From the NCBI GenBank assembly GCA_017447865.1, contig JAFSMO010000049.1, positions 41,833 to 105,832 on the forward strand: DNA of 64,000 nt, given 5' to 3'. This DNA comes from Thermoguttaceae bacterium. Its GTDB lineage: Bacteria; Planctomycetota; Planctomycetia; Pirellulales; Thermoguttaceae. The notes below the pieces were generated by a model, which worked only from the letters and a program-made list of their open reading frames with translations, made no database searches and was not told the DNA's origin. Both the position numbers and the translations under genes were made by a program. Within the stretch, counting starts at the first letter, position 1, and the number at the start of each line of letters is the position of its first letter. Shown here piece by piece: positions 35,543-44,535 of this stretch.

Positions 35543-36244
35543 ATGCATGGATTTTTAAAATTTTGGACGATTTTGATGCTCGTGGCGGTGATGGTCTCGC
35601 TGGGCGGCTGCAAGGCGATGTACAACGCCAAGCCGATCGCGGGGGTCCCGCAGCCGGATGAGCGTCTGAAACAAATCAGTGAATTAGGGAAAAACGCCTC
35701 GAACGTCCCGCCCGAGAAGCAGGTCGAGTACGCGCAGACCCTTTCCACGATCATCCATGAAGAGACCGACCCGACGATGCGCCGCGCGGCAGTCGTCGCC
35801 ATTTCCAATTTTAAAGTTCCGATCACGGAAGAAACCCTTCGTTTCGCTGGCAAAGACCCGGAGCGGGACGTGCGTGAAGCCGCCTGCATCGGCTGGAAAA
35901 CCTACGGCGGCGAACAGACGGTTCCTGAACTGATCCAGATCCTCGCCAACGAGACGGACCTGGATATTCGGCACATGGCGATTGATTTGCTGGGCGATTT
36001 GAAGGATGAACGGGCGATCGTGGCCCTTGAAGTTCCGCTGATGGATAACGACCCTGCGCTTCAGTACTACACGATGAAATCCCTGCGGAAAATTACCGGC
36101 GAGCCGGAAAAAACGCGCGAAGAGTGGATCGCCTACTGTCAGGCGCGTCACCCCGACACTGCGGTGGCCCAGCGGGAAGAAAAAGAAAAAACGGAAGAAA
36201 CCCAATCGCCGTTTTTGAACCTTGGTCCCGAGAGAAGATTTTGA
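35543..36244 (+). CDS. HEAT-repeat lipoprotein
   Basis: The 233-residue protein has a lipobox-type signal (VMVSLGGC, Cys ~23), so it is likely lipid anchored in the periplasm. Residues ~70-200 form HEAT-like helix pairs (VREAACIGWKTYGGEQTVPELIQIL; HMAIDLLGDLKDERAIVALEVPL), each ~30 residues. HEAT repeats bind other proteins. Its position 80 bp before a diadenylate cyclase gene suggests it might sense envelope state for that enzyme (inference). Confidence 0.8.
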   Translation: MHGFLKFWTILMLVAVMVSLGGCKAMYNAKPIAGVPQPDERLKQISELGKNASNVPPEKQVEYAQTLSTIIHEETDPTMRRAAVVAISNFKVPITEETLRFAGKDPERDVREAACIGWKTYGGEQTVPELIQILANETDLDIRHMAIDLLGDLKDERAIVALEVPLMDNDPALQYYTMKSLRKITGEPEKTREEWIAYCQARHPDTAVAQREEKEKTEETQSPFLNLGPERRF

Positions 36245-36324
36245 GCTTCAGATTCCTCTTCGGAGGACCACTGAGATTACGTCATTAATTTTAAAATTTA
36301 CCCATTTAAAAATACTGTATAGAA

Positions 36325-37260
36325 ATGGTTAATACCCTCCGAATTACTGATCAATTCCGTTACTTCGTCGAACATGCGTGCGCGATGTATTCGCAGCTCA
36401 ACGCTTCGGCGATCCTTATGCTTTATGACGGAACCGCGGACTGGGCGAGAGTCAAGAAAGTCGTTGGCGACGAAGTCCCTTTCATCGTGGCGGTAAATAC
36501 GGAGGAGCAGGCTCAGGGCGCGAAAGAGGCCGGGTTCAATACCGTGACGCTCGAAATGACCGGGAATCCCGTGTACGACCAGCTCATGCAGGCGATCCTC
36601 AGAAGTATCGCGGACGATATTATTCAGCCCGGCAGCCAGATCGTCGCGATGTACGGCGGGTTTGAGTCGAACATCATCGACACGGTTTCGCTGATCTCCC
36701 TGAAGGAACACCTGAATCGGCTCACCAGCACCGACCTGCGTTCACTCAACACGACGGTCCCGCTCGACACGCTGAAAACGATCGTGAATCTCGCGATCGA
36801 GATCGGCTTGAGCGGCCGTGAGGGAAAACCGGTCGGGACCCTTTTCGTCGTTGGCGACAAACAGCGGGTCCTTTCGGAAAGCCACGCCGGCGGGTTCGAC
36901 CCGGTGCGCGGTTACAGCCGCTCCGAACGCGACATTAACGACGGTCGAGTCCGCGAGGGGATCAAGGAGATCGCCCAGCTGGATGGTGCGATCATCATTT
37001 CCTCCGACGGGATCGTGGAGGCTTCCTGCAGAATTCTGGACGCGCCGGCGGACAATATTACGCTTTCCAAGGGCCTCGGCTCCCGTCACTGGGCGGCGGC
37101 CGGGATCACCCGATGCACCAAAGCGATCGCGATCGTGGTGAGCGAAACGAACGGTACCGTGAGGATTTTCCAGAATGGCGAGGTCATGCTGCGAATCGAA
37201 CCGACCAACCGCAAGCCGTTCATCTGGAAGAAGTTTGAATACGAGCCGCCGGAAAATTAG
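36325..37260 (+). CDS. Diadenylate cyclase (DisA_N domain; c-di-AMP synthase)
   Basis: The protein has 311 residues. The C-terminal ~150 residues are a DAC domain: GKPVGTLFVVGD, QLDGAIIISSDG with the metal-binding DGA (220-222), and GLGSRHWAAAGIT with the RHx motif (R254, H255). DAC enzymes condense two ATP into c-di-AMP, which controls potassium and turgor. The N-terminal ~150 residues differ from CdaA (no membrane helices) and from DisA (no DNA-binding region), and look closest to DacZ-type stand-alone cyclases (inference). The third RHR residue is Trp here rather than Arg. It is followed by fliN 28 bp downstream. Confidence 0.88.
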   Translation: MVNTLRITDQFRYFVEHACAMYSQLNASAILMLYDGTADWARVKKVVGDEVPFIVAVNTEEQAQGAKEAGFNTVTLEMTGNPVYDQLMQAILRSIADDIIQPGSQIVAMYGGFESNIIDTVSLISLKEHLNRLTSTDLRSLNTTVPLDTLKTIVNLAIEIGLSGREGKPVGTLFVVGDKQRVLSESHAGGFDPVRGYSRSERDINDGRVREGIKEIAQLDGAIIISSDGIVEASCRILDAPADNITLSKGLGSRHWAAAGITRCTKAIAIVVSETNGTVRIFQNGEVMLRIEPTNRKPFIWKKFEYEPPEN

Positions 37261-37288
37261 GCCCTCACTCCGAATAAAAAGGAAAAAG

Positions 37289-37660
37289 ATGAAGCATTCT
37301 ACTCTGACTCCAGAAGAACTCAACGCCCTTTTGGAAGACGTTGAAACGCCGTGCCCCGAACTCCCCGATCTCGAGATTCCGGATCAAACCGAAAAGGAGG
37401 CGGGCAAGGAGGAGCGCAGAACGTTCAGCCGCGAGCAGATCGCCTCGCTCGGGAATCTGGAGCTGGAAGTCCGCATCGAGCTGGGCCAGACCACGATGCT
37501 TCTTTCGGAAGTGGCCAAACTGAAGCCCGGCTCCGTGGTGATCCTCGACAAACACGTGAACGATCTGGTCAATGTTTTGGTGAACGGAAAAGCGGTCGCC
37601 CGCGGTGAACTGCTCGTCGTGGACGGCTGCTTCAGCGTACGGATCACGGAATTTCTGTAA
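37289..37660 (+). CDS. fliN: Flagellar motor switch protein FliN
   Basis: The 123-residue protein has the SpoA/FliN C-terminal domain: LEVRIELGQTTMLLSEVAKLKPGSVVILDKHVNDLVNVLVNGKAVARGELLVVDG, shown in short as LKPGSVVIL and GKAVARGEL motifs. FliN sits in the C-ring with FliM and FliG. AAAGGAAAAAG precedes the ATG at 37289. The first ~40 residues are a variable linker. It lies 14 bp before fliO, in the order fliN-fliO-fliP. Confidence 0.92.
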   Translation: MKHSTLTPEELNALLEDVETPCPELPDLEIPDQTEKEAGKEERRTFSREQIASLGNLELEVRIELGQTTMLLSEVAKLKPGSVVILDKHVNDLVNVLVNGKAVARGELLVVDGCFSVRITEFL

Positions 37661-37674
37661 GCGGGGGAGTTTTT

Positions 37675-38175
37675 ATGCGCCACCTTCAAATCATCCTTTT
37701 GTTCGCGCTGGCTCTTCTGTTCAGCGGCGTTTCGCCTGCTTGTGCGCAGAATTCCCTTTTCACGGCTGAAGACGCTCAGGCGGCCGAGGGTTCTGCGGCT
37801 CCGGAATCGAAAATCACCTTTACGACCGGCATGAAAAAGCTCGTTTTTTCGGTCGCGGTGGTCACGCTTCTTTTCATGGTTTTGCTTCTGGTCCTGAAAA
37901 AATACACGCCCGGCGGCGCGCCGCAGCTTCCCAAAGACGTTTTTGAAGTACTTGGAAAGGCGCCGCTCGCGTTCCGCCAGCAATTATACCTGATGCGGTG
38001 CGGGAAGAAAATCTTCATCGTTTCCCTCTCGCAGAACGGTCTGGACCGCGTGGGGGAAATTGATGACCCGGACGAAGTGGAGCGCCTGGCGCGCCGGTGC
38101 GGCGGCGAACTTCCCGACGCGGGGAACGCCTTCCGGGAATGGAGCGCGAAAAAGCAGGAAGGGGAAAAAGCATGA
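37675..38175 (+). CDS. fliO: Flagellar export assembly protein FliO
   Basis: The 166-residue protein has an N-terminal signal-like helix, then a transmembrane segment (LVFSVAVVTLLFMVLLLVL, ~60-80) and the FliO cytoplasmic domain (VLGKAPLAFRQQLYLMRCGKKIFIVSLSQNGLDRVGEI). FliO assists assembly of FliP into the flagellar type III export gate. Overlaps fliP by ATGA, coupling their translation. Confidence 0.88.
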   Translation: MRHLQIILLFALALLFSGVSPACAQNSLFTAEDAQAAEGSAAPESKITFTTGMKKLVFSVAVVTLLFMVLLLVLKKYTPGGAPQLPKDVFEVLGKAPLAFRQQLYLMRCGKKIFIVSLSQNGLDRVGEIDDPDEVERLARRCGGELPDAGNAFREWSAKKQEGEKA

Positions 38176-39317
38176 AAGCCCGTTTCCTGCCGGTCCTGCT
38201 CGTGGTTTTGTTCGTCTTTGCGGCTCTTTTTGCTCTTTCGACCGGAATGAAAGCCCAGAGCTACACCAGCCGAACGGCCCCGGCTCAGTCGCAGCCCAAA
38301 TACAAAGTCTGGACGAATCCCGGGATCCAGCCGGAAACCGTGCCGGAGGTGAAAACGGAACTCCCTGTGCAAGGACCCGTTCGTACTGCTCCGTCCCAGA
38401 CCTCTGCCGCGCGAAACACGCCCGCCACTTCATCGGAAATGGAGTTTTCGGCCCCTCAACTGAAACCCGCACTTAACGAAAAGGTCCCGGCTGCCAGCCC
38501 GACGCTGACGAAAGAAGAAAGAGCACAAAAAGCGGTGGCGGATTTGGTCGCTTCGGAAATCAAAATCGTCGGGGAAAAAAACAGCGAAAACGCCAGTAGA
38601 GGAATCGGCGAAAAGACCGGCGAAAAGAATTTCTGGGACGTGGCCTCCTGGGTCTCGCCGGAGGGGATCCAGGGCTCTGCGCTCACGGTGCTGATCATCA
38701 GCGCGGTGAGTCTCGCGCCGGCGTTCCTCATGATGACGACCAGTTTCGTGCGCATTTTCGTCGTGCTCGGGATCCTTCGCCACGGCTTCGGCACGCAGGG
38801 GATCCCCGGGACGCAGGTCCTTGCCGCGCTCGCGCTTTTCATGACGTTTTTCATCATGTACCCGACGTGGGAGAAAACGTGGAACGACGCGCTGGTCCCG
38901 TACCAGGCGGGGGAACTGACCTCCAGTGAGGCGCTTGAAAAAGGCCTGAAGCCGATGCGGGATTTTATGACCGGCCAGCTTCAGCGCGCGGGGAACACCG
39001 AGGAGATTCTGCTTTTCTGGCGCTACAGTTCCACGCCTCCGGACGAGAGCCGCCTGGCCCGGTACACTGCGGACGACGTGCCGCTTCACGTTTTGCTTCC
39101 GGCGTTCATGCTCGGCGAGTTGAAGACGGCGTTCCTCATCGGCGTTCAGCTTCTGATCCCGATGCTCGTGATCGACCTTTTGGTTTCGTCGATCCTCGTT
39201 TCGATGGGGATGATTATGCTCCCGCCGACGATGGTTTCGCTTCCGTTCAAGCTCCTCCTCTTCGTTCTGGCCGACGGCTGGCGGCTGGTGGTGGAAATGC
39301 TGATCGGGAGTTTTTGA
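38172..39317 (+). CDS. fliP: Flagellar export gate protein FliP
   Basis: The 381-residue protein starts with a signal peptide, continues through an unusually long Pro/Ala/Thr-rich segment (~25-165), and then has the FliP domain: APAFLMMTTSFVRIFVVLGILRHG, DVPLHVLLPAFMLGELKTAF and SMGMIMLPPTMVSLPFKLLLFVLADGW. FliP forms the core of the export gate with FliQ and FliR. Those two genes do not follow here; the next ~190 bp is a repeat and then an unrelated gene, so the flagellar export genes are split. The extra N-terminal periplasmic region is longer than in E. coli FliP (245 aa). Confidence 0.95.
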   Translation: MKARFLPVLLVVLFVFAALFALSTGMKAQSYTSRTAPAQSQPKYKVWTNPGIQPETVPEVKTELPVQGPVRTAPSQTSAARNTPATSSEMEFSAPQLKPALNEKVPAASPTLTKEERAQKAVADLVASEIKIVGEKNSENASRGIGEKTGEKNFWDVASWVSPEGIQGSALTVLIISAVSLAPAFLMMTTSFVRIFVVLGILRHGFGTQGIPGTQVLAALALFMTFFIMYPTWEKTWNDALVPYQAGELTSSEALEKGLKPMRDFMTGQLQRAGNTEEILLFWRYSSTPPDESRLARYTADDVPLHVLLPAFMLGELKTAFLIGVQLLIPMLVIDLLVSSILVSMGMIMLPPTMVSLPFKLLLFVLADGWRLVVEMLIGSF

Positions 39318-39321
39318 AATA

Positions 39322-39510
39322 TCGGAGTGCGGTGATACAGCGCGGAGCGCATTCACCGCTTTCTTTTGCGGCAATACGGCCTCGAAGAGGCATTTGCCGC
39401 TGAACTGCGCTGGACTCTCCCCACGTGAACCCCTTTTTTCATTACTGCGTCTTTCGGTTGTTAAGTGAAAGCGGCAAATGAAGCCTTCGGCTTCTGTATT
39501 GCCGCACTCC
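39322..39510. repeat. 190-bp three-hairpin dispersed repeat, copy 2
   Basis: Opposite orientation to copy 1 (4435-4625); see that entry for the hairpin layout. It separates fliP from the esterase-like gene and its end creates the false N-terminus KAANEAFGFCIAALQ upstream of the real start at 39525. Confidence 0.88.
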
Positions 39511-39524
39511 AACATGAGGAAATT

Positions 39525-41909
39525 ATGCTCACATTCCGCCGTTCACTCCCGTTTTTCTTTCTGATCGTCCTGGGCTTCAGCTTTTCCACGGCTTTTGCGA
39601 CGGATCTTCTGCTCAAGGACGGCCGGCATTTGCTCGGCTCGGAGGGAATGCTCCCGAAATTCGGCGAAATGCCGCAGTACGCGAACGAGCAGTCGCAGAT
39701 TATGCCGCTGAACATCGTGTTCCTCGACGACGGTCTGAAACGGACGTACGTCCCCCGCCGCCAGATCGCGGACGTGCAGAGCAATTCCGAGCTGGAAGTC
39801 GTTCCGGAAAAATTCGTTCTTCGGCAGAAAATCCTTGAAAAAGGCCCCGCGATCCAGGGGATGGGGCTTCTCCTGAAGGAGGAACCGTTCGACGAGCACG
39901 GCCGGCGAACGATCCAAATGGCGACCGCGCGGGGGCCGAAGGACATCATTCAGTGCATCACCGAGATCACACCCGTCTGGACCAAGATCGAGTGCACTAA
40001 TTTCATCTGGGACATGCGCGTCGCGACGAGCAACATTCCGACCGACCAGCTTCTGAAGATCCTCCGGAAGCAGGCGATCCGCCTCTGCAAAGGCTCCGAA
40101 GTGGAAGCGGCCCAGAAAATCGCCCGGTTTTTCATCCAGGCCGAACGGTACGAAATCGCCGCGTTTGAACTGAACCGGGTCATTCAGCAGGCCGAAGGCG
40201 AGGACGCCGAGAAAATCAAAAAGACGCTGGCCCCGACGCTGGCGATGGTGCGTCAGCTTTCCGCCAAGCGTGCGCTCAAGGAGCTTCACTTTCGGATGGG
40301 GAAAGGCCAGTACGCGCTGGTTCAGGAAATGCTCGACCTCTTCCCGACCAAGGGCGTAGCGGGCGAAACGCTCGTGCAGGTCCAGGACCTCAAAAAAGAG
40401 TTCAAGGCGATGGACGAGCGGATCGAAAAGCTGATCGAAAACATTCAGGCGTGCTGGAAGGAATTGAAGGACGAAGAAACCCGCGCGGTCCTGAAGCCGG
40501 TGCTCGTGGAGATCCTCGAAACCGTGAACTACACGACGCTCCCGCGCATGGAGGCGTTCGAGCAGATGGCCGACGTGGAAGGCACGGACCCGCAGGAAAA
40601 ACTGGCGCTTGCCGTGACGTGCTGGCTGATGGGAAGCAAGAGCGCAACGGATCGGCTCGTCACCGCCGTTTCGGCCGTCCGGATCCGCGACTTGATCCAG
40701 AACTACATGGAGGCCCGGGACGATGTGACGCGCCAGGATCTTCTGCGCCAGTTCCGGCAGGAAGAAGCAAGCTCAGTGAAAATCATTTCCGCCATCCTTT
40801 CCCACATGAAGCCTCCGGTCCGCACGACGAAGGAGGAGTGGCTCGGAAAAGACGGTTTCTTCGCGCTGGAAACCAATTCGACCGTGGACGAGCGCCCGAT
40901 CAAGTACTGGGTCCAGCTTCCGCTCGAGTATGACCCGCAGCGGCTTTACCCGGCCATCATCTGCCTGCACGGAGTGACCGACACGCCCCAGCAGGAGATG
41001 GACTGGTGGACCGGAACGTTTGATCCCAAAGGCTTCCGTTTCGGGCAGGCGGGCCGGAACGGCTACATCGTGGTTTCCGTCGAGTGGATGGCGAAAGACC
41101 AGCGAATGTACGAGTTTTCCGCCCGGGAACACGCGGCAGTGCTGAACGTCTTGCACCACGTGACGCAGAGGTTTTCGATCGACACGGACCGGGTTTTCCT
41201 CTCCGGCCATTTCGAGGGCGGCGACGCGGCGTGGGACGTTGGCTGCGCGCATCCAGACCTTTGGGCGGGGGTCATTCCGATTTCCTGCCACTGCGACAAG
41301 TACTGCAAATACTACTGGCCTAACGCGAAAAATCTCCCGTTTTACTTCATTTGCGGCGCACTGGACGGGCAGATCCTGGGCGAAAACGCCGGCGTACTTT
41401 CGCGCTACATGCAGAACGGCTACGACCTGACCGTCGCGGAGTTTCTGGGTCGCGGCCACGAGAATTTCTCGGACGAGATCCTGACCCTTTTCGACTGGAT
41501 GGAACGCAAGAAACGCGACTTTTACCCGGAATCGTTCACGGTCCACACGATGCGGCCGTGGGATTCGTTCTTCTGGTGGGTGGACGTGGAGAAACTTCCG
41601 GAAAAGAGCCTGGTTCTGCCCGCGGAATTCCCGAAGAAAAACGTCATGGCGGCCAAAATCTCCGCCGAGCTTCTGCAGACGGTGAACACGCTGAAGGTGG
41701 ACGTTCCGACCGGAAACGTCACGGTCTGGGTCGGCCCGAAAATGCTCGACTTTGACCGGCAGATCAATTTCATGGTCAACGGGAAGAAACTCCGCCTGAA
41801 GGAAATGAAGCCCGACCTGGAGACGCTGCTCGAAGACGTCCGAACCCGCGGAGACCGCCAAAATCCGTTCTGGCTGCGAGTCGTGACGGAAACGGGGCGC
41901 GTGAAATAA
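39525..41909 (+). CDS. Secreted esterase-like protein with alpha/beta-hydrolase fold but no nucleophile Ser
   Basis: The 794-residue protein has a signal peptide (LTFRRSLPFFFLIVLGFSFSTAFA), a long helical/TPR-like middle (~130-440) and a C-terminal alpha/beta-hydrolase domain: YPAIICLHGVTDTP, FLSGHFEGGDAAWDVGCAHPDLWAGVIPIS, and GRGHENFSDEILTLFDWM with the His position. Where family members have GHSxGG, this protein has GHFEGG: Phe at residue 563 replaces the nucleophile Ser. It is probably a non-catalytic binding or structural homologue. GAGGA precedes the ATG at 39525. Confidence 0.8.
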   Translation: MLTFRRSLPFFFLIVLGFSFSTAFATDLLLKDGRHLLGSEGMLPKFGEMPQYANEQSQIMPLNIVFLDDGLKRTYVPRRQIADVQSNSELEVVPEKFVLRQKILEKGPAIQGMGLLLKEEPFDEHGRRTIQMATARGPKDIIQCITEITPVWTKIECTNFIWDMRVATSNIPTDQLLKILRKQAIRLCKGSEVEAAQKIARFFIQAERYEIAAFELNRVIQQAEGEDAEKIKKTLAPTLAMVRQLSAKRALKELHFRMGKGQYALVQEMLDLFPTKGVAGETLVQVQDLKKEFKAMDERIEKLIENIQACWKELKDEETRAVLKPVLVEILETVNYTTLPRMEAFEQMADVEGTDPQEKLALAVTCWLMGSKSATDRLVTAVSAVRIRDLIQNYMEARDDVTRQDLLRQFRQEEASSVKIISAILSHMKPPVRTTKEEWLGKDGFFALETNSTVDERPIKYWVQLPLEYDPQRLYPAIICLHGVTDTPQQEMDWWTGTFDPKGFRFGQAGRNGYIVVSVEWMAKDQRMYEFSAREHAAVLNVLHHVTQRFSIDTDRVFLSGHFEGGDAAWDVGCAHPDLWAGVIPISCHCDKYCKYYWPNAKNLPFYFICGALDGQILGENAGVLSRYMQNGYDLTVAEFLGRGHENFSDEILTLFDWMERKKRDFYPESFTVHTMRPWDSFFWWVDVEKLPEKSLVLPAEFPKKNVMAAKISAELLQTVNTLKVDVPTGNVTVWVGPKMLDFDRQINFMVNGKKLRLKEMKPDLETLLEDVRTRGDRQNPFWLRVVTETGRVK

Positions 41910-42194
41910 AAACCGCTCACGGGCGGGGAAGGCTTCCCGTGCCTCCTCGCCCGATCGGTTTCCCGGCCGTTCCGCTTCCTCGTTTTGAGGCGGTTTTGAA
42001 TCTTTTTCCGATTTTAACGCTAAAAATCTGCCGCAAGAGGAAAAAAAGACGATTTTCTGATGGAAATTTTCTGAAATCGATGGAAAATATTAAATGGTGC
42101 TGATCCAGTCATGGAAACGGCGCCGCCTGAAAAACTCTTTCGAAAGAGTGGCTTTGACGCCCTGTGAAACCAATCCTTTTTTCGCGTTGGACCC

Positions 42195-43049
42195 ATGAAA
42201 CACTTCATTTTCGCGCCCATTTTCAGCCTTTTAATCATTTGCTCCGCGGCTTTTGCCCAGGTCGGCGAGTCCTTGGATCAGGACGCTCAGCCCGAGAAGT
42301 ACGTTTCGACCGTGCTGACCCCGCAGGGAATTCGGATCCTGAAAATCGACTACCCGTGCGACGTGCATCCAACCGCCTCGGTGGAAGTGCGTGTTTTGGA
42401 TGATAAAACGGTAAAAGACCCAACGAAGACCGCCCCGGTTTTCCTTCAGAGCCGCTGGATGAATCGGTCGGATTTGCGGAAGATTCGCCTCAAGGACGCG
42501 ATCGACGACTGCTACCTGGGCGATGATGACGACATGCTCCTGAAAACCCTCCGGTTTGGTGATCCGGAAGCCACCTTGAGCGTCCTGGGCTGGATTGGTG
42601 CCTTTGGCGTCCGTGACACGGTGGTGCGGGTCAAAATGAAAAACCCGAGAACCGGCGAGGAAGAAACGACGCTCGTCTTCCCGAACGCGAGCCGGACGAC
42701 CGTCGGCAAAATGCCCACCAAGGCCGACCCGTTCAGTACGCACGCCTTTGGATTCGATCTCGTTGGGGAAGAGTTTGAACTCCCGTGCAATATTATGGTG
42801 TGGGTTCTGCGAGGCGAAAAAGTTCTTCTTCAGGAAATCATTCATTGGGACGGCAGAATGGAAAACCCGTATGAACGAGAGGGGATCCTCCTGCGCCACG
42901 ACCCCAAAAAGGACAAAAAAGACGATTTCTTCGACGATGCTGACGACGGCGACGACGATGACGACGAAAGCGGCGACGATGACGATGACGATTTTGACGA
43001 TGACGACGAAAGCTGCGACGATGACGACGATGACGACGAGGAGGAATGA
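42195..43049 (+). CDS. Secreted protein with extreme Asp-rich C-terminus
   Basis: The protein has 284 residues with a signal peptide (FIFAPIFSLLIICSAAFAQ). The middle part (~30-220) is a conserved-looking fold of unknown type (VLTPQGIRILKIDYPCDVHP; SVLGWIGAFGVRDTVVRV; THAFGFDLVGEEFELPCNIM). The last ~45 residues are almost all Asp, Glu and Ser (runs such as DDDDDESGDDDDDDFDD), likely binding divalent metal ions or positively charged partners. GAGGAGGAA formed by its last Glu codons provides the Shine-Dalgarno site for the next gene. Confidence 0.7.
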   Translation: MKHFIFAPIFSLLIICSAAFAQVGESLDQDAQPEKYVSTVLTPQGIRILKIDYPCDVHPTASVEVRVLDDKTVKDPTKTAPVFLQSRWMNRSDLRKIRLKDAIDDCYLGDDDDMLLKTLRFGDPEATLSVLGWIGAFGVRDTVVRVKMKNPRTGEEETTLVFPNASRTTVGKMPTKADPFSTHAFGFDLVGEEFELPCNIMVWVLRGEKVLLQEIIHWDGRMENPYEREGILLRHDPKKDKKDDFFDDADDGDDDDDESGDDDDDDFDDDDESCDDDDDDDEEE

Positions 43050-43052
43050 TTA

Positions 43053-43829
43053 ATGCGTTTCATGCACCTCGGCGACATCGTGGGGAAACCGGCCCGCGAT
43101 CTGATCCGTCAGCGGCTTAAAACCGTCCGTCAGGAACTGGGTCTGGAATTCGTCACGGCCAACGCCGAGAATTCGGCCGCGGGCTCGGGGATCAACCACG
43201 CGATCTACAACGAGTTGATCGATGCCGGGATCGACTGCCTGACGATGGGCGACCACACGTTCAAGCGCAAGGAAGCGATCGCGGTCCTGGAGGGCTGCCC
43301 CCGAATCGTCCGTCCGGGCAATTATCCGGCCGAGGCCCCGGGGAAGGGTTTCGTCGTTTTCGAGATCGGCATGGGCGCCCGCGCCGCCGTCGTGAACCTT
43401 CAGGGGCGGGTTTTCATGCAGCCGATCGACTGCCCGTTCCACGCGGCGGACAAAATTCTGCGCCAGCTCCCCAAAGACGTCAAAGTGATCGTGGTCGATT
43501 TCCATGCCGAGGCGACGAGCGACATGCAAATCATGGGCCGCTACCTGGACGGCCGCGTGACGGCGGTTTTGGGGACCCATACGCACGTCGTGACGGCGGA
43601 CGAGCAGATCTACCCCGGCGGGACGGCTTTCCAGTGCGACGTCGGCATGTGCGGCGCGATGAAAAGCATCATCGGCCGGAAAATCGAGTGCGTGACCGAA
43701 GCGACGCTGACCGGCCGCCCCGTTGCGTACGACGTGGCGGACGAAGACGTTCAGCTCCACGGAACGATCGTGGACTTCAACCCCCTGACCGGCCGCGCCG
43801 AGGCGGTCGAACGCTTGGCGTGCTCGTGA
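43053..43829 (+). CDS. ymdB: YmdB / TIGR00282-type metallophosphoesterase
   Basis: The 258-residue protein has the phosphoesterase signature FMHLGDIVGKPARDLI, with DIVGxxG-type metal ligand, AENSAAGSGI (Asn/Glu ligands), GDHTFKRKEA, DFHAEATSD and GTHTHVVTADEQI with the His ligands. This is the TIGR00282 (YmdB) family; B. subtilis YmdB hydrolyses 2',3'-cyclic nucleotides and affects biofilm. Length is normal. It overlaps the Shine-Dalgarno of the upstream Asp-rich gene by spacing of 3 bp, so it is translated from the same transcript. Confidence 0.92.
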   Translation: MRFMHLGDIVGKPARDLIRQRLKTVRQELGLEFVTANAENSAAGSGINHAIYNELIDAGIDCLTMGDHTFKRKEAIAVLEGCPRIVRPGNYPAEAPGKGFVVFEIGMGARAAVVNLQGRVFMQPIDCPFHAADKILRQLPKDVKVIVVDFHAEATSDMQIMGRYLDGRVTAVLGTHTHVVTADEQIYPGGTAFQCDVGMCGAMKSIIGRKIECVTEATLTGRPVAYDVADEDVQLHGTIVDFNPLTGRAEAVERLACS

Positions 43830-43851
43830 AAAATATTTTTCGGGGTTCCAA

Positions 43852-44523
43852 ATGGGCGAGTACTATACGTGGGTCAATGTCGATAAAAAGGAGTACATCG
43901 ACCCGGGAGATTTTGATTACGGCCTGAAATTATACGAGTCCTCATGCAGGGGCAACCCGGTTCTTTGCGCGTTAAGGGAAATGCTCTCCAAAGAGTGGGC
44001 CGGCGATCATGTTTTCTTTATGGCGGACGAAAAGCTGATCCCGGAAGATTCCCGGAATGAAACTCTGCGAAAAATGTATGAGCGTACCGTTCAGAATGGC
44101 TCTCCCGGAGACGGAGACGCTGCGCAGCTTGAATCCTTTAAAAATATTTCAGGTCTCTTTAAGGCCGCAAAGGAAGACGTGACGAAAGAGATCGAATTCT
44201 ATGTTGAAAAGATCCGTAGCGGTGATGAGTCATGGCTGAACGAGTACGGGATCGATATTAATGACCCGTTTAAAGGACTCTTTTTGAGGGACGGGCGTGA
44301 TTTTCGCTTCACGATGAATCACACCAAAAAGGTTTACTACTCCTTTGAAGAATCCCGAATGATCGACCTGCAAGACCCGGTAAACTTCGGCACGGACCCG
44401 CTGCCCATCCTGATGGCGTATGGCGGGTTGGGCCAGGGCGCCTGGGTCGGCGATTTGATCGGCGTTTCGGATGATAAACCGGAGGGGTACGAACTGTTGC
44501 GAGAGATTTATCTTGATTTGTGA
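43852..44523 (+). CDS. Hypothetical protein with MGEYYTWVN-type N-terminus
   Basis: The protein has 223 residues and no signal or membrane segment. The first ~60 residues (GEYYTWVNVDKKEYIDPGDFDYGLKLYESSC ... MLSKEWAGDHVFF) read like a family I have seen in several bacterial phyla but to which I can attach no function; the C-terminal part has a PILMAYGGLGQGAWVGDLIGV segment. GTTCCAAATGG precedes the ATG. It follows ymdB by 22 bp in the same orientation and ends 12 bp before the convergent tilS. Confidence 0.55.
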   Translation: MGEYYTWVNVDKKEYIDPGDFDYGLKLYESSCRGNPVLCALREMLSKEWAGDHVFFMADEKLIPEDSRNETLRKMYERTVQNGSPGDGDAAQLESFKNISGLFKAAKEDVTKEIEFYVEKIRSGDESWLNEYGIDINDPFKGLFLRDGRDFRFTMNHTKKVYYSFEESRMIDLQDPVNFGTDPLPILMAYGGLGQGAWVGDLIGVSDDKPEGYELLREIYLDL

Positions 44524-44535
44524 CGCTGGAAAGCC

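Noticed and set aside
39465..39524. Extended N-terminus of the esterase-like protein
   Set aside because: Encoded by the dispersed repeat and found also before the CNNM gene; GAGGA precedes the internal ATG.
42842..43078. Poly-Ser minus-strand ORF
   Set aside because: Complement of the Asp-rich codons of the gene on the plus strand.
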